DNA of 64,000 nucleotides from contig NZ_VDFU01000003.1 in assembly GCF_006152115.1 (NCBI RefSeq), forward strand, positions 62,001 through 126,000, read 5' to 3'. Position 1 is the first letter of the stretch. Each line of letters starts with the position of its first letter. The stretch comes from Rubellimicrobium rubrum (GTDB lineage Bacteria > Pseudomonadota > Alphaproteobacteria > Rhodobacterales > Rhodobacteraceae). This document shows, piece by piece, positions 1 to 9,034 of this stretch. The notes beneath the pieces are model-generated. The model was given only the letters and a program-made list of their open reading frames with translations, was not told the origin of the DNA and did no database searches. Position numbers and translations under genes: made by a program.

Positions 1-2549
1 AGGGTCGTGGCCGAGTTGCCCTTCTCCGCGTCATCCCAGACGATCCGGTGGAAGCTGGAGTTCGTCGTGAAATCCTCGGCCTTGGACACGGCGAGCTTGT
101 GCCGCAGGAGCGACTTGGGCGTCATCAGGACCAGCGGCTTGCGGAAGCCGCGATGGATCTGCCGCCGCAGGATGTGGAAGTAGTTCGCGGGGGTGGTGCA
201 GTTCGCGACAATCCAGTTGTCCTGGCCGCAGGACTGGAGGAACCGCTCCAGGCGCGCCGAGGAGTGTTCGGGCCCTTGCCCCTCGAACCCGTGGGGCAGG
301 AGCATGACAAGGCCCGACATCCGCAGCCACTTGGATTCGCCGCTGCTGATGAACTGGTCGAACATGATCTGCGCGCCGTTGGCGAAGTCGCCGAACTGCG
401 CTTCCCACATCACGAGCGCGTTGGGCTCGCTCAGTGAATAGCCGTACTCGAAGCCGAGCACCGCATATTCCGACAGCATCGAGTCGATGACCTCGTAGCG
501 GGCTTGACCCTCACGGATGCTGTTGAGCGGGTAGTGCCGTTCCTCGGTCACCTGGTCGATGAACGCGGAATGACGCTGGCTGAAGGTGCCGCGCGTGGAG
601 TCCTGGCCCGAAAGACGGACAGGATAACCCTCTGTCAGCAGGCTCCCAAAGGCCAGGGCCTCGGCGGTCGCCCAGTCGAAGCCTTCGCCAGTCGCGAACA
701 TCTGCTTCTTGGATTCGAGTTGCCGCTCCACGGTCTTGTGGATCGCGAACCCTTCGGGGATCCGGGTCAGTGCGGTGCCGATCGCACGCAGGGCTTCGGG
801 GGTGATCGCCGTTGCGCCGCGCTCGTACTCCTTGTCGTTCTGCCGGTCGATGTGGGACCAGCGTCCGTCGAGCCAGTCCGCCTTGTTCGGGCGGAACTGC
901 TTGCCGGCCTCGAACTCCTCGTTCAGCTTGGCTTGGAACTGAGCCTTCATCTCCTCGACCTCACCCTCGGGGATGAGGCCGTCCTTAACCAGCCGCTCGG
1001 TGTAGAGGGTCAGCGTGGTCTTCTGCTTCTTGATCCGGTTGTACATGGCCGGATTGGTGAACATGGGCTCATCGCCCTCGTTGTGACCGAAGCGCCGGTA
1101 GCAGAAGATGTCGATGACGACATCCTTGTGGAACTTCTGCCGGAACTCGACGGCCACCTTGGCGGCATGCACCACCGCCTCGGGGTCGTCGCCATTGACG
1201 TGGAAGATCGGCGCCTCGACCATGAGCGCGATGTCGGTCGGGTAGGGCGAGGACCGCGAGAAGCTGGGCGCGGTCGTGAAGCCGATCTGGTTGTTCACGA
1301 CGATGTGGATGGTGCCGCCGGTGCGGTGGCCCTTGAGGCCCGACAGGCCAAAGCATTCCGCGACCACACCCTGGCCCGCGAAGGCTGCATCACCGTGCAA
1401 CAAGATCGACAGCACGCGGGTACGGTCGGAGTCATGAAGCTGGTCCTGCTTGGCGCGGACCTTGCCGATGACCACAGGGTTGACCGCCTCCAGGTGGGAC
1501 GGGTTGGCCGTCAGCGACAGGTGCACCTTGTTGCCGTCGAACTCGCGGTCCGACGAGGCCCCGAGGTGGTACTTCACGTCGCCCGAGCCGTCCACGTCGT
1601 CGGGCTTGTACGAGCCGCCCTGGAACTCGTGGAAGATGGCGCGATAGGGCTTGCCCATCACGTTCGCCAGGATGTTCAGGCGGCCCCGGTGGGGCATGCC
1701 GATCACGATGTCCTGGATGCCCAGCGCGCCGCCGCGCTTGATGATCTGCTCCATCGCGGGGATCAGCGCTTCACCACCGTCAAGGCCGAACCGCTTCGTG
1801 CCCGTGTATTTCACGTGCAGGAACTTTTCGAAGCCTTCAGCTTCGACGAGTTTGTTCAGGATCGCCTTGCGCCCGTTCTGGGTGAAGCTGATCTCCTTGC
1901 CGTAGCCTTCGATCCGCTCCTTGAGCCACTGCGCCTGGGCCGGGTCCGAGATGTGCATGTACTGCATCGCAAAGGTGCCGCAGTAGGTGCGCTTCACGAT
2001 GTCGAGGATCTGCGACATGGTCGCGACCTCGAGCCCCAGAACATTGTCGATGAAGATCGGGCGCTTCATGTCCGCCGGTGCGAAGCCGTAGGACGCGGGG
2101 TCGAGTTCCGGGTGCCGATCCTCGTTCCGCATGCCGAGCGGGTCGAGGTCGGCGATGAGGTGACCGCGGATCCGATAGGCGCGGATCAGCATGAGCGCGC
2201 GGAGAGAGTCGAGGACCGCCTGACGCACCTGGGCGTCGGTGATCTGGATGCCCTTTTCCTCGGCCTTGGCCCGGACCTTGTCTCCGGCGGCCTTGGCCTC
2301 GGACGCGGGCCACTGGCCGGTGAGCGCCGCAGTGAGATCGTCGGTGGGCATGGGTGGCCAATCGGCGCGCGCCCAGGATGGGGACGGCGCGGCCGGCTCG
2401 GCCAGAGCCGCGAAGAACTGCCGCCAGCTTTCATCGACCGAGGCTGGGTCGCGCTCGAAGGCTTCGTGCAGCCCTTCGATGTAGGCCGCGTTGCCGCCCT
2501 GGAGGAACGAGGAGGCGCGGAACTGGTCGTTGGAGGATTGATCGGTCAT
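1..2549 (-). CDS. sucA: 2-oxoglutarate dehydrogenase E1 component (partial, C-terminus beyond window)
   Basis: Thiamine-diphosphate-dependent E1 subunit of the cytosolic 2-oxoglutarate dehydrogenase complex, which decarboxylates 2-oxoglutarate and passes the succinyl group to E2 (SucB). The frame begins MTDQSSNDQF and stays open for about 849 codons to the window edge. Visible family motifs are GMPHRGRLNIL near residue 285, LLHGDAAFAGQG near 385 (ThDP/Mg site) and NNQIGFTT near 418. The first 80 residues match the N-terminal segment SFLQGGNAAYIEGL typical of OGDH E1. It lies downstream of sucCD on the same strand, separated by 117 bp that include a strong hairpin. The last part of the protein, and probably sucB and lpd, lie outside the window. 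Confidence 0.96.
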   Translation of the reverse strand, partial: MTDQSSNDQFRASSFLQGGNAAYIEGLHEAFERDPASVDESWRQFFAALAEPAAPSPSWARADWPPMPTDDLTAALTGQWPASEAKAAGDKVRAKAEEKGIQITDAQVRQAVLDSLRALMLIRAYRIRGHLIADLDPLGMRNEDRHPELDPASYGFAPADMKRPIFIDNVLGLEVATMSQILDIVKRTYCGTFAMQYMHISDPAQAQWLKERIEGYGKEISFTQNGRKAILNKLVEAEGFEKFLHVKYTGTKRFGLDGGEALIPAMEQIIKRGGALGIQDIVIGMPHRGRLNILANVMGKPYRAIFHEFQGGSYKPDDVDGSGDVKYHLGASSDREFDGNKVHLSLTANPSHLEAVNPVVIGKVRAKQDQLHDSDRTRVLSILLHGDAAFAGQGVVAECFGLSGLKGHRTGGTIHIVVNNQIGFTTAPSFSRSSPYPTDIALMVEAPIFHVNGDDPEAVVHAAKVAVEFRQKFHKDVVIDIFCYRRFGHNEGDEPMFTNPAMYNRIKKQKTTLTLYTERLVKDGLIPEGEVEEMKAQFQAKLNEEFEAGKQFRPNKADWLDGRWSHIDRQNDKEYERGATAITPEALRAIGTALTRIPEGFAIHKTVERQLESKKQMFATGEGFDWATAEALAFGSLLTEGYPVRLSGQDSTRGTFSQRHSAFIDQVTEERHYPLNSIREGQARYEVIDSMLSEYAVLGFEYGYSLSEPNALVMWEAQFGDFANGAQIMFDQFISSGESKWLRMSGLVMLLPHGFEGQGPEHSSARLERFLQSCGQDNWIVANCTTPANYFHILRRQIHRGFRKPLVLMTPKSLLRHKLAVSKAEDFTTNSSFHRIVWDDAEKGNSATT

Positions 2550-2620
2550 TGGGTCACCTCGAAGGGTTACCGGACATGTCGCGGCAGGGTTCAGGAATGC
2601 TGCCTACAGATAAATAGCCA

Positions 2621-2656
2621 CCAACCCGTGAACGACCCGTAGATCGTTCACGTTGG
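2621..2656 (-). terminator. Strong hairpin between sucD and sucA
   Basis: The arms CCAA-cc-CGTGAACGA (2621-2635) and TCGTTCACG-TTGG (2644-2656) pair over 13 bp with a two-base bulge and an 8-nt loop. On the minus strand it follows the sucD stop and precedes sucA. What follows the stem (GTGGCTATTTATCTG) is not a clean U-tract, so it may be a partial terminator, attenuator or RNA-stabilising stem rather than a full terminator. Confidence 0.6.
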
Positions 2657-2666
2657 CGCGCGCGGC

Positions 2667-3548
2667 TCAGCCGATGGCCTTCAGAACGGCCTCGCCCAGC
2701 CCGGCGGGGCTGTCGGCGACGACGATGCCTGCGGATTTCATCGCCTCGATCTTGCTCTCCGCGTCGCCCTTGCCCCCCGAGACGATGGCCCCGGCGTGGC
2801 CCATGCGGCGGCCCTTGGGCGCCGTCCGGCCTGCGATGAAGCCGGCGGTGGGCTTCCAACGGCCGCGCTTCTTTTCGTCCGCAAGGAACTGTGCGGCTTC
2901 CTCCTCGGCCGAGCCGCCGATCTCGCCGATCATGATGATCGACTGCGTCTCGGGGTCAGCCAGGAACATCTCGAGGACGTCAATGTGCTCCATGCCCTTG
3001 ATCGGATCTCCCCCGATCCCAACGGCGCTGGACTGGCCCAGCCCCACGTCGGAGGTTTGCTTGACCGCCTCATAGGTCAGCGTACCGGAGCGGGACACGA
3101 CGCCTACAGAGCCCTTCGAGAAGATCGAGCCCGGCATGATGCCGATCTTGCATTCGCCGGGGGTCATGACGCCGGGGCAGTTCGGTCCGATGAGCCGGGT
3201 GCGGGAGCCCGCGAGCGCACGCTTGACCCGCATCATGTCGAGGACGGGGATGCCTTCGGTGATGCAAACCACCAGCGGGATCTCGGCGTCGATGGCCTCG
3301 AGGATCGAGTCGGCGGCGAAGGGCGGCGGGACGTAAATCACCGAAGCGTCGGCACCGGTCTGGGTGACGGCTTCATGCACCGAGTCGAAGACCGGAAGGC
3401 CGAGGTGCGGCGAGCCGCCCTTACCGGGTGTCACGCCGCCGACCATCTTGGTGCCGTAGGCAATGGCCTGCTCGGAATGGAAGGTGCCTTGGCTGCCGGT
3501 AAAGCCCTGGCAGATGACCTTGGTGGATTGGTTGACGAGAATGGACAT
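2667..3548 (-). CDS. sucD: Succinyl-CoA ligase (ADP-forming), alpha subunit
   Basis: Alpha subunit of succinyl-CoA synthetase, converting succinyl-CoA and phosphate to succinate with substrate-level ATP/GTP formation. It has 293 residues, the usual length. An N-terminal CoA-binding fold shows [10 protein letters not shown] (about 14-23), and the ligase domain carries the phosphorylated histidine in [13 protein letters not shown] (His about 251). The start at [10 protein letters not shown] was chosen because the longer upstream frame runs into sucC. The sucC stop and this start are 4 bp apart, so the two subunits are almost certainly co-translated. Confidence 0.97.
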   Translation of the reverse strand: MSILVNQSTKVICQGFTGSQGTFHSEQAIAYGTKMVGGVTPGKGGSPHLGLPVFDSVHEAVTQTGADASVIYVPPPFAADSILEAIDAEIPLVVCITEGIPVLDMMRVKRALAGSRTRLIGPNCPGVMTPGECKIGIMPGSIFSKGSVGVVSRSGTLTYEAVKQTSDVGLGQSSAVGIGGDPIKGMEHIDVLEMFLADPETQSIIMIGEIGGSAEEEAAQFLADEKKRGRWKPTAGFIAGRTAPKGRRMGHAGAIVSGGKGDAESKIEAMKSAGIVVADSPAGLGEAVLKAIG

Positions 3549-3552
3549 CCGC

Positions 3553-4746
3553 TTAGCCCCTGACTGCCTTAACGACCTTCTCGGCCGCATCTGATAGATC
3601 ATCCGCCGGGATCACGTTCAGCCCCGAGTCGCGGATGATCTGCTTGCCGAGGTCGACATTGGTGCCTTCCAGCCGGACGACGAGGGGAACCTGAAGGCCC
3701 ACCTCCTTGACGGCGGCGATGATGCCCTCAGCGATGATGTCGCAGCGCATGATGCCGCCGAAGATGTTGACGAGGATGCCCTTCACGTTCGGGTCGGAAG
3801 TGATGATCTTGAAGGCTTCGGTGACCTTCTCCTTGGTGGCGCCGCCACCCACGTCGAGGAAGTTCGCAGGCTCCGCGCCGTAGAGCTTGATGATGTCCAT
3901 CGTCGCCATGGCGAGGCCCGCGCCGTTGACCATGCAGCCGATCTCACCGTCCAAGGCGATATAGTTCAGGTCGAACTTCTGGGCCGCGAGTTCCTTGGGA
4001 TCGACCTCGGTCTCGTCGGCCAAGGCCGCGATGTCGGGATGGCGGTAGAGCGCATTGTTGTCGAAGCCCACCTTGGCGTCGAGGCAATGGAGCTGGCCCG
4101 CCTTGGTCACGATGAGCGGATTGATCTCCAGCATCTCCATGTCCTTGGACACGAAGAGCTTGTAGAGCGTCCCCATGAGCGAGACGCACTGCTTGACCTG
4201 CCCGCCCTCAAGGCCCAACGCATAGGCGATGCGGCGGCCGTGGAAGGGTTGGTAGCCGGTCGAGGGATCGATCGTCAGGGTCAGGATCTTCTCGGGGGTC
4301 GAATGGGCGACCTCCTCGATGTCCATCCCACCTTCGGTCGAGCAGACGAAGCTGATGCGCGACGTGCCACGGTCCAGGAGGAGCGCGAGGTACAGTTCCC
4401 GCGCGATGTCGGCGCCGTCCTCGATGTAGACGCGGTTGACCTGCTTGCCGGCTTCGCCCGTCTGGATGGTCACGAGGGTGCGGCCCAGCATGCGGCGGGC
4501 CTCCATCTCGGCTTCCTCGACAGAGCGGGCAAGGCGGACACCGCCTTTTTCGCCAGCGTCGGCTTCCTTGAAATGACCCTTGCCGCGGCCGCCGGCGTGG
4601 ATCTGCGCCTTGACCACCCAGACAGGCCCGTCGATCTGGCCCGCGGCGGTCTTGGCCTCCTCGGCGCGCAGCACGACTCGGCCATCGCCGACAGGGGCCC
4701 CGGCCGCACGAAGCAGCTCCTTGGCCTGATACTCGTGGATGTTCAT
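3553..4746 (-). CDS. sucC: Succinyl-CoA ligase (ADP-forming), beta subunit
   Basis: Beta subunit of succinyl-CoA synthetase with an N-terminal ATP-grasp domain and a C-terminal CoA-ligase domain. It has 397 residues from [12 protein letters not shown], the conserved family start. [19 protein letters not shown] marks the ATP-grasp loop, and LEINPLIV and [11 protein letters not shown] are family signatures. An in-frame extension of 35 residues upstream has no family similarity and is left out. About 97 bp upstream of the start is a tandem palindromic repeat that could be its operator. It leads the sucC-sucD unit. Confidence 0.97.
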   Translation of the reverse strand: MNIHEYQAKELLRAAGAPVGDGRVVLRAEEAKTAAGQIDGPVWVVKAQIHAGGRGKGHFKEADAGEKGGVRLARSVEEAEMEARRMLGRTLVTIQTGEAGKQVNRVYIEDGADIARELYLALLLDRGTSRISFVCSTEGGMDIEEVAHSTPEKILTLTIDPSTGYQPFHGRRIAYALGLEGGQVKQCVSLMGTLYKLFVSKDMEMLEINPLIVTKAGQLHCLDAKVGFDNNALYRHPDIAALADETEVDPKELAAQKFDLNYIALDGEIGCMVNGAGLAMATMDIIKLYGAEPANFLDVGGGATKEKVTEAFKIITSDPNVKGILVNIFGGIMRCDIIAEGIIAAVKEVGLQVPLVVRLEGTNVDLGKQIIRDSGLNVIPADDLSDAAEKVVKAVRG

Positions 4747-4842
4747 GTCAGGATCCCGTGTTGGTCGCAGCGCGGCCCTTGAACCACAGCTTCCTGAACG
4801 ACGACATAACGAAATGAGCGATGGCCCCGAAAAACCGACGCT

Positions 4843-4884
4843 TGTGATCACACCCTTTTCACCTGTGATCGCACGCTTTTGCCG
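4843..4884 (-). promoter_or_regulatory. Tandem 21-bp repeat with TGTGATC(A/G)CA palindromes upstream of sucC
   Basis: TGTGATCACA (4843-4852, a perfect palindrome) and TGTGATCGCA (4864-4873) start exactly 21 bp apart. The two 21-nt units agree at 16 of 21 positions by eye, including a CTTTT tail in each. They lie in the 141-bp gap between the unknown exported protein and sucC, 97-138 bp before the sucC start. Spacing of two helical turns suggests a regulator binding side by side on one DNA face. Palindromes of this kind fit GntR/FadR-type regulators better than CRP/FNR, because there is no six-base spacer between half-sites. The regulator is not identified. Confidence 0.5.
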
Positions 4885-4887
4885 GCT

Positions 4888-6090
4888 TCAGTTCAGCAGC
4901 ACGGCATAGAGCGGCGAATCACCCTGCACCAGTTCGCCAAACAGCTGCAGGCTTTGGCCGTCCGCAATCGGACCTTCTTCGAGATAGGGGAGCAATGTCG
5001 CCCCCTGGATCACTCCCGCGATATCGATCTCGGGCGGGTTCTCAAACAGGGCAGCGAGGTTGAGGCCTGCCTGGGATCCTACGCGCCAGTAGGGGATCAG
5101 CAACTCCCCCTGCAGGATCCGTTCCCCGTCCCGAAGCACCGCCAGCCAGCGCGCCCCGGTGCCGGGCGGAAAGGGCAGGCCAGTGGCCGAGGTCTGATTC
5201 TTGTTGGGAATCCATTCCTGGTTGTTGTCCTGCTCCCGAGGGACAAGGGACCAGAACCGGCGGTTCTCGCTCACCACGGCCAGAAGATGGTCGCGGAGCG
5301 CTCGGGTGTGAACCGGGTCGGGCTGCCCCTCGATCGCCATGATCCACATGGCGGCAAGGTCGACCCACTGGCCCCCTTGGGCTTCCAAGGTGAACTCCGT
5401 TCCGCTCTTGGGGCGGCCCAGGGAGTCGAAGGTCGCTCGGGCTTCAAGGACGCGAGCGATCCCATCTGTCGGACCAAGGGCCAAGACAGCCTCGGACATG
5501 GCGGACAGGAGATGGGCGTAGGCTGACAGCCAAGCCGAGTCGGCCGCATCGAAGCGGATCGTGGTGGACGGAAGGCCAGCTAGGTCGTTGCCCGCCGACA
5601 GGGTCCATCCCGTGATCTCCAGAACCCCCTCGCCGGGCTGACGGGTGCCGTCCGAGTCGATGTCGAACCAAAGGTCTTCGGTCCGGATCTCGACCGCGAC
5701 GGCATCGCTGTCGCCGATCCCTGACAAGGCGTCCAGAGCGCCGGCCATGTCCAGGCCGATGTCCCGGAACAGCGCTTCGATCATCGCCGGCTCGAACGGC
5801 TCGGGCTGCGGGTTCTCTTCGATGGGGAGCCTGAGGATGGGCAGCCCCGAGGCTTCGGCCATATCCGTCCCCAGGCCGACGCGGTACCGGAGCTGGAGCG
5901 CCCTCTCGATCCCCGCAAGGAAGCGCACTCCACCCAGGGCGAAGCGCTCGGACGGCGTTGGGGCGGTCCGTGTGGCGAGGTCGGCTTCCGTGGCGCGGAG
6001 ACCATGGGCCGCTATGGCGGACGAGATGTCATCCTGCGCCACCACTGGGGTGGCGAGCACGAGCAGGACAAGGGCGAGCAGTCGATGCAT
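4888..6090 (-). CDS. Exported protein of unknown function between mdh and sucC
   Basis: A 400-residue protein with a clear Sec signal peptide (MHRLLALVLLVLATPVVAQDD, cleavage expected near residue 19-20), so probably periplasmic. I recognise no domain or catalytic motif. The rest is mildly acidic and rich in Leu, Ala and Gly, with segments such as GVLEITGWTLSAGND. The ATG at 6090 is preferred over a TTG two codons upstream. Its GGAG-like ribosome site lies inside a perfect 9-bp hairpin. It sits between two TCA-cycle genes on the same strand and may be transcribed with mdh, but nothing in its sequence links it to the cycle. Confidence 0.85.
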   Translation of the reverse strand: MHRLLALVLLVLATPVVAQDDISSAIAAHGLRATEADLATRTAPTPSERFALGGVRFLAGIERALQLRYRVGLGTDMAEASGLPILRLPIEENPQPEPFEPAMIEALFRDIGLDMAGALDALSGIGDSDAVAVEIRTEDLWFDIDSDGTRQPGEGVLEITGWTLSAGNDLAGLPSTTIRFDAADSAWLSAYAHLLSAMSEAVLALGPTDGIARVLEARATFDSLGRPKSGTEFTLEAQGGQWVDLAAMWIMAIEGQPDPVHTRALRDHLLAVVSENRRFWSLVPREQDNNQEWIPNKNQTSATGLPFPPGTGARWLAVLRDGERILQGELLIPYWRVGSQAGLNLAALFENPPEIDIAGVIQGATLLPYLEEGPIADGQSLQLFGELVQGDSPLYAVLLN

Positions 6091-6096
6091 GAACAA

Positions 6097-6124
6097 AGGC
6101 TCCGGAGCATGTGCCCCGGAGCCT
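6097..6124 (-). promoter_or_regulatory. Perfect 9-bp hairpin covering the ribosome site of the exported unknown; possible mdh terminator
   Basis: AGGCTCCGG (6097-6105) and CCGGAGCCT (6116-6124) are exact inverted repeats around a 10-nt loop. On the minus strand the second arm contains GGAG, 12 nt before the ATG at 6090, and is followed by TTTG. It could end mdh transcripts, or mask the ribosome site and lower translation of the downstream gene. Confidence 0.6.
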
Positions 6125-6162
6125 ACTCATCCTAACAGCAAACAGGGTAGTCAGGAAAACCC

Positions 6163-7221
<1,059 letters not shown>

Positions 7222-7253
7222 TTCGAACTGTTTGCGCTAAAGTGGAAGGCGCC

Positions 7254-7661
7254 TCAGCTTTGAAGGCCGTCCACGGGCGGCTCGGCCCCTTCGGCACTCA
7301 GGTCCACGACGAGGCGGGTCTCGCCGCCTTGGGCGCGGATCAGATGGACACGGTCCATGCCAAGCTGCACATCCTGCGCGCCGATCCCCCAAAGGCCGCC
7401 CACGGACACCACGAGGCCTTGGGCCTCTCCGGTGGCGGAGGTGATGACCTCGGACACGAGGCCCAGATCCTTGAGCGATAGATCCTCAGCCCGGACCGGC
7501 GGGCCCCAGGAGACGATGTGGTCCTCGGAGGCGTAAAGATGCTCACCGACCAAGGCCGCCACGCCTTCGGCCTTGTGTGGAGCCGTCGCCGAGCCTATTC
7601 CGTCCGTCATCGACACAACGGTCAGGCCGATCACGGCCGCGCTGATGATGGGAAGATCCAT
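7254..7661 (-). CDS. PRC-barrel domain protein, probably membrane-tethered
   Basis: 135 residues. The N-terminus (MDLPIISAAVIGLTVVSMTDGIGSA) is a hydrophobic segment that may be an uncleaved anchor or a signal peptide. Residues about 35-105 look like a PRC-barrel (VGEHLYASEDHIVSW, LGLVSEVITS, GLVVSVGGLWGIG, as in photosynthetic reaction centre H-subunit-like proteins). Such proteins are common in Rhodobacteraceae and mostly uncharacterised. No function can be assigned; domain call is by eye. Confidence 0.75.
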   Translation of the reverse strand: MDLPIISAAVIGLTVVSMTDGIGSATAPHKAEGVAALVGEHLYASEDHIVSWGPPVRAEDLSLKDLGLVSEVITSATGEAQGLVVSVGGLWGIGAQDVQLGMDRVHLIRAQGGETRLVVDLSAEGAEPPVDGLQS

Positions 7662-7743
7662 CGTAGACCCCTGCCTCTGGGCGGCCCGCCAGCCGCCTCG
7701 TTGGCCCCGGTTCGAAGTCGTCCAGGGCGGTTCAGAAAGTCAA

Positions 7744-7770
7744 CACGGAACGCCGCGCGCGGGTTCCGTG
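7744..7770 (-). terminator. Terminator hairpin of the 98-residue exported protein gene
   Basis: CACGGAAC (7744-7751) and GTTCCGTG (7763-7770) are exact inverted repeats around a GC-only loop. On the minus strand this lies 18 bp after the stop and is followed by TTGACTTTCTG, a moderately T-rich run. Confidence 0.6.
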
Positions 7771-7787
7771 ATAGGTGTCAAGCGGTT

Positions 7788-8084
7788 TCACGCCCCCTCG
7801 TCGATGACCGGGAGCGGGTCCTTGGTCAGTTCGAAGGCATGGCCCGAGGCGACCATGCAGGTCTGCCCGTCAGGGCTCGTCACCGTGAGGGTCCAGGTTC
7901 CCGTCTCCTCGGATGCGAACAACTCGACGACCGAGTTGGCCGCGTCCAATGCAATGGTCTGACGGCTTTCCCCCCAGTTTTCGGCAAGGTGGCGTGACAT
8001 CTCGGCATGAGCGGAGCACTGGGCGCCTTGGGCGCTCGCCGCCCCAGCCGTCAGAAGGACGAGGGCCGTCGTCAGTCGGATCAT
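7788..8084 (-). CDS. Small exported protein, function unknown
   Basis: 98 residues with a signal peptide (MIRLTTALVLLTAGAASAQG, cleavage near AQG). The mature part is about 78 residues with two cysteines (C23 and one in GQTCMVASG) that could form a disulfide in the periplasm. The ATG at 8084 is supported by AAAGG eight bases upstream; the frame extends further 5' but without a better start. A clear terminator follows. No family recognised. Confidence 0.8.
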   Translation of the reverse strand: MIRLTTALVLLTAGAASAQGAQCSAHAEMSRHLAENWGESRQTIALDAANSVVELFASEETGTWTLTVTSPDGQTCMVASGHAFELTKDPLPVIDEGA

Positions 8085-8274
8085 GATCGTCACCTTTCTC
8101 CTGGGGCCGCCCGCGACGGGGCGTGGTCCTCCGTGCGTTGCTGCAGATCTGCCACGTTCGTCAGAAATTGCTTGACGTGGCACGCGGTGCTGAGAGCCCA
8201 ACACCGAAGCGCGCGAATCGTTGCAACGGCACACGTTCCGGGTGAGTTTTTCCGCGCAGCTTGAGGATGCCGTC

Positions 8275-8826
8275 TTGATTCAGCTTCCCCTCGGACTCTT
8301 GGCGTTCAGCGTGCCGCATCTTTGGAAGCGGCTATTTCCCGGATCGCGCCTTCGCTGGGGTGATCCGGGCAAGGGAGTGGTCGCTCTCTTGTCCATTGCC
8401 GGGATCTGGCTGGCGGCCCGGGGGTACGGAGCCTGGGACGACGCGCCCCAGATCTGGAACCCGGCACCCTGGACCCGCCATCTCAACAACCTGCTCGTGG
8501 TACTGGGCTTCTATTTCTTCGTCGCATCGGGGATGGGAGTCTGGGGTGCTCGGGTGAACCGGCATCCCCAACTGACCGGCGTCATCCTCTGGGCCGTCGC
8601 GCATTTGCTGGTGAACGGTGATGCGGCGTCCATGGTCCTGTTCGGCGGCTTCCTGGTCTGGGCCATGGCCGAGATCGTGCTGATCAACCGTGCCGTCCCG
8701 CTCTGGGTGCCGCCGCCCCGGCCCCCCGTCGGCAAGGAGATCACGGCCGTCGTCCTTGCGCTGGTTCTGGTCGCCGTGGTCGGTTACATCCACGGCTGGA
8801 TTGGACCCTGGCCTTTCGGAGCGTGA
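8275..8826 (+). CDS. NnrU-family integral membrane protein
   Basis: 183 residues from a TTG at 8275, with about five transmembrane segments and the NnrU-like N-terminus LGLLAFSVPHLWKRLFPGSR. NnrU proteins were first seen beside nitric oxide reductase genes in Rhodobacter, and their biochemical role is unclear; no nitrogen-oxide genes are nearby here. GAGG lies eight bases before the chosen TTG. A TTG at 8221 would add 18 residues without hydrophobic or family character. The gene is divergent from the exported protein at 7788-8084 and ends 4 bp before a DUF1737 gene. Confidence 0.8.
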   Translation: MIQLPLGLLAFSVPHLWKRLFPGSRLRWGDPGKGVVALLSIAGIWLAARGYGAWDDAPQIWNPAPWTRHLNNLLVVLGFYFFVASGMGVWGARVNRHPQLTGVILWAVAHLLVNGDAASMVLFGGFLVWAMAEIVLINRAVPLWVPPPRPPVGKEITAVVLALVLVAVVGYIHGWIGPWPFGA

Positions 8827-8830
8827 CCCC

Positions 8831-9034
8831 ATGCGCCTTTACCGCTTCCTGACCGAGGATGACACCGCCGCCTTCTGCCACAAGGTGTCGGAAGCGCTGT
8901 CCAAGGGTTGGGAACTCCACGGCGCGCCGGCCTATTCGTTCGACGCGTCGCGTGGCGTGATGCGATGCGGGCAGGCCGTCACCAAGGAGGTCGAGGGCAC
9001 ATACTCCCCCGACCTCAAGCTTGGGCAGCAATAG
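8831..9034 (+). CDS. DUF1737 family protein
   Basis: 67 residues beginning MRLYRFLTEDDTAAFCHKV. The N-terminal two-thirds (KVSEALSKGWELHGAPAYSFD) match the short DUF1737 domain, a small soluble fold of unknown role common in alphaproteobacteria. It follows the NnrU-like gene after 4 bp, so it is probably translated from the same message. Its TAG stop abuts the stop of the helicase gene on the other strand. Confidence 0.85.
   Translation: MRLYRFLTEDDTAAFCHKVSEALSKGWELHGAPAYSFDASRGVMRCGQAVTKEVEGTYSPDLKLGQQ

Noticed and set aside
504-2642. Plus-strand open frame of 712 codons opposite sucA
   Set aside because: sucA on the minus strand is intact with clear family motifs; the plus-strand product has no recognisable domain.
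4843-4873. CRP/FNR binding sites
   Set aside because: CRP sites need TGTGA-N6-TCACA; here the half-sites are fused without the spacer, so another regulator class is more likely.
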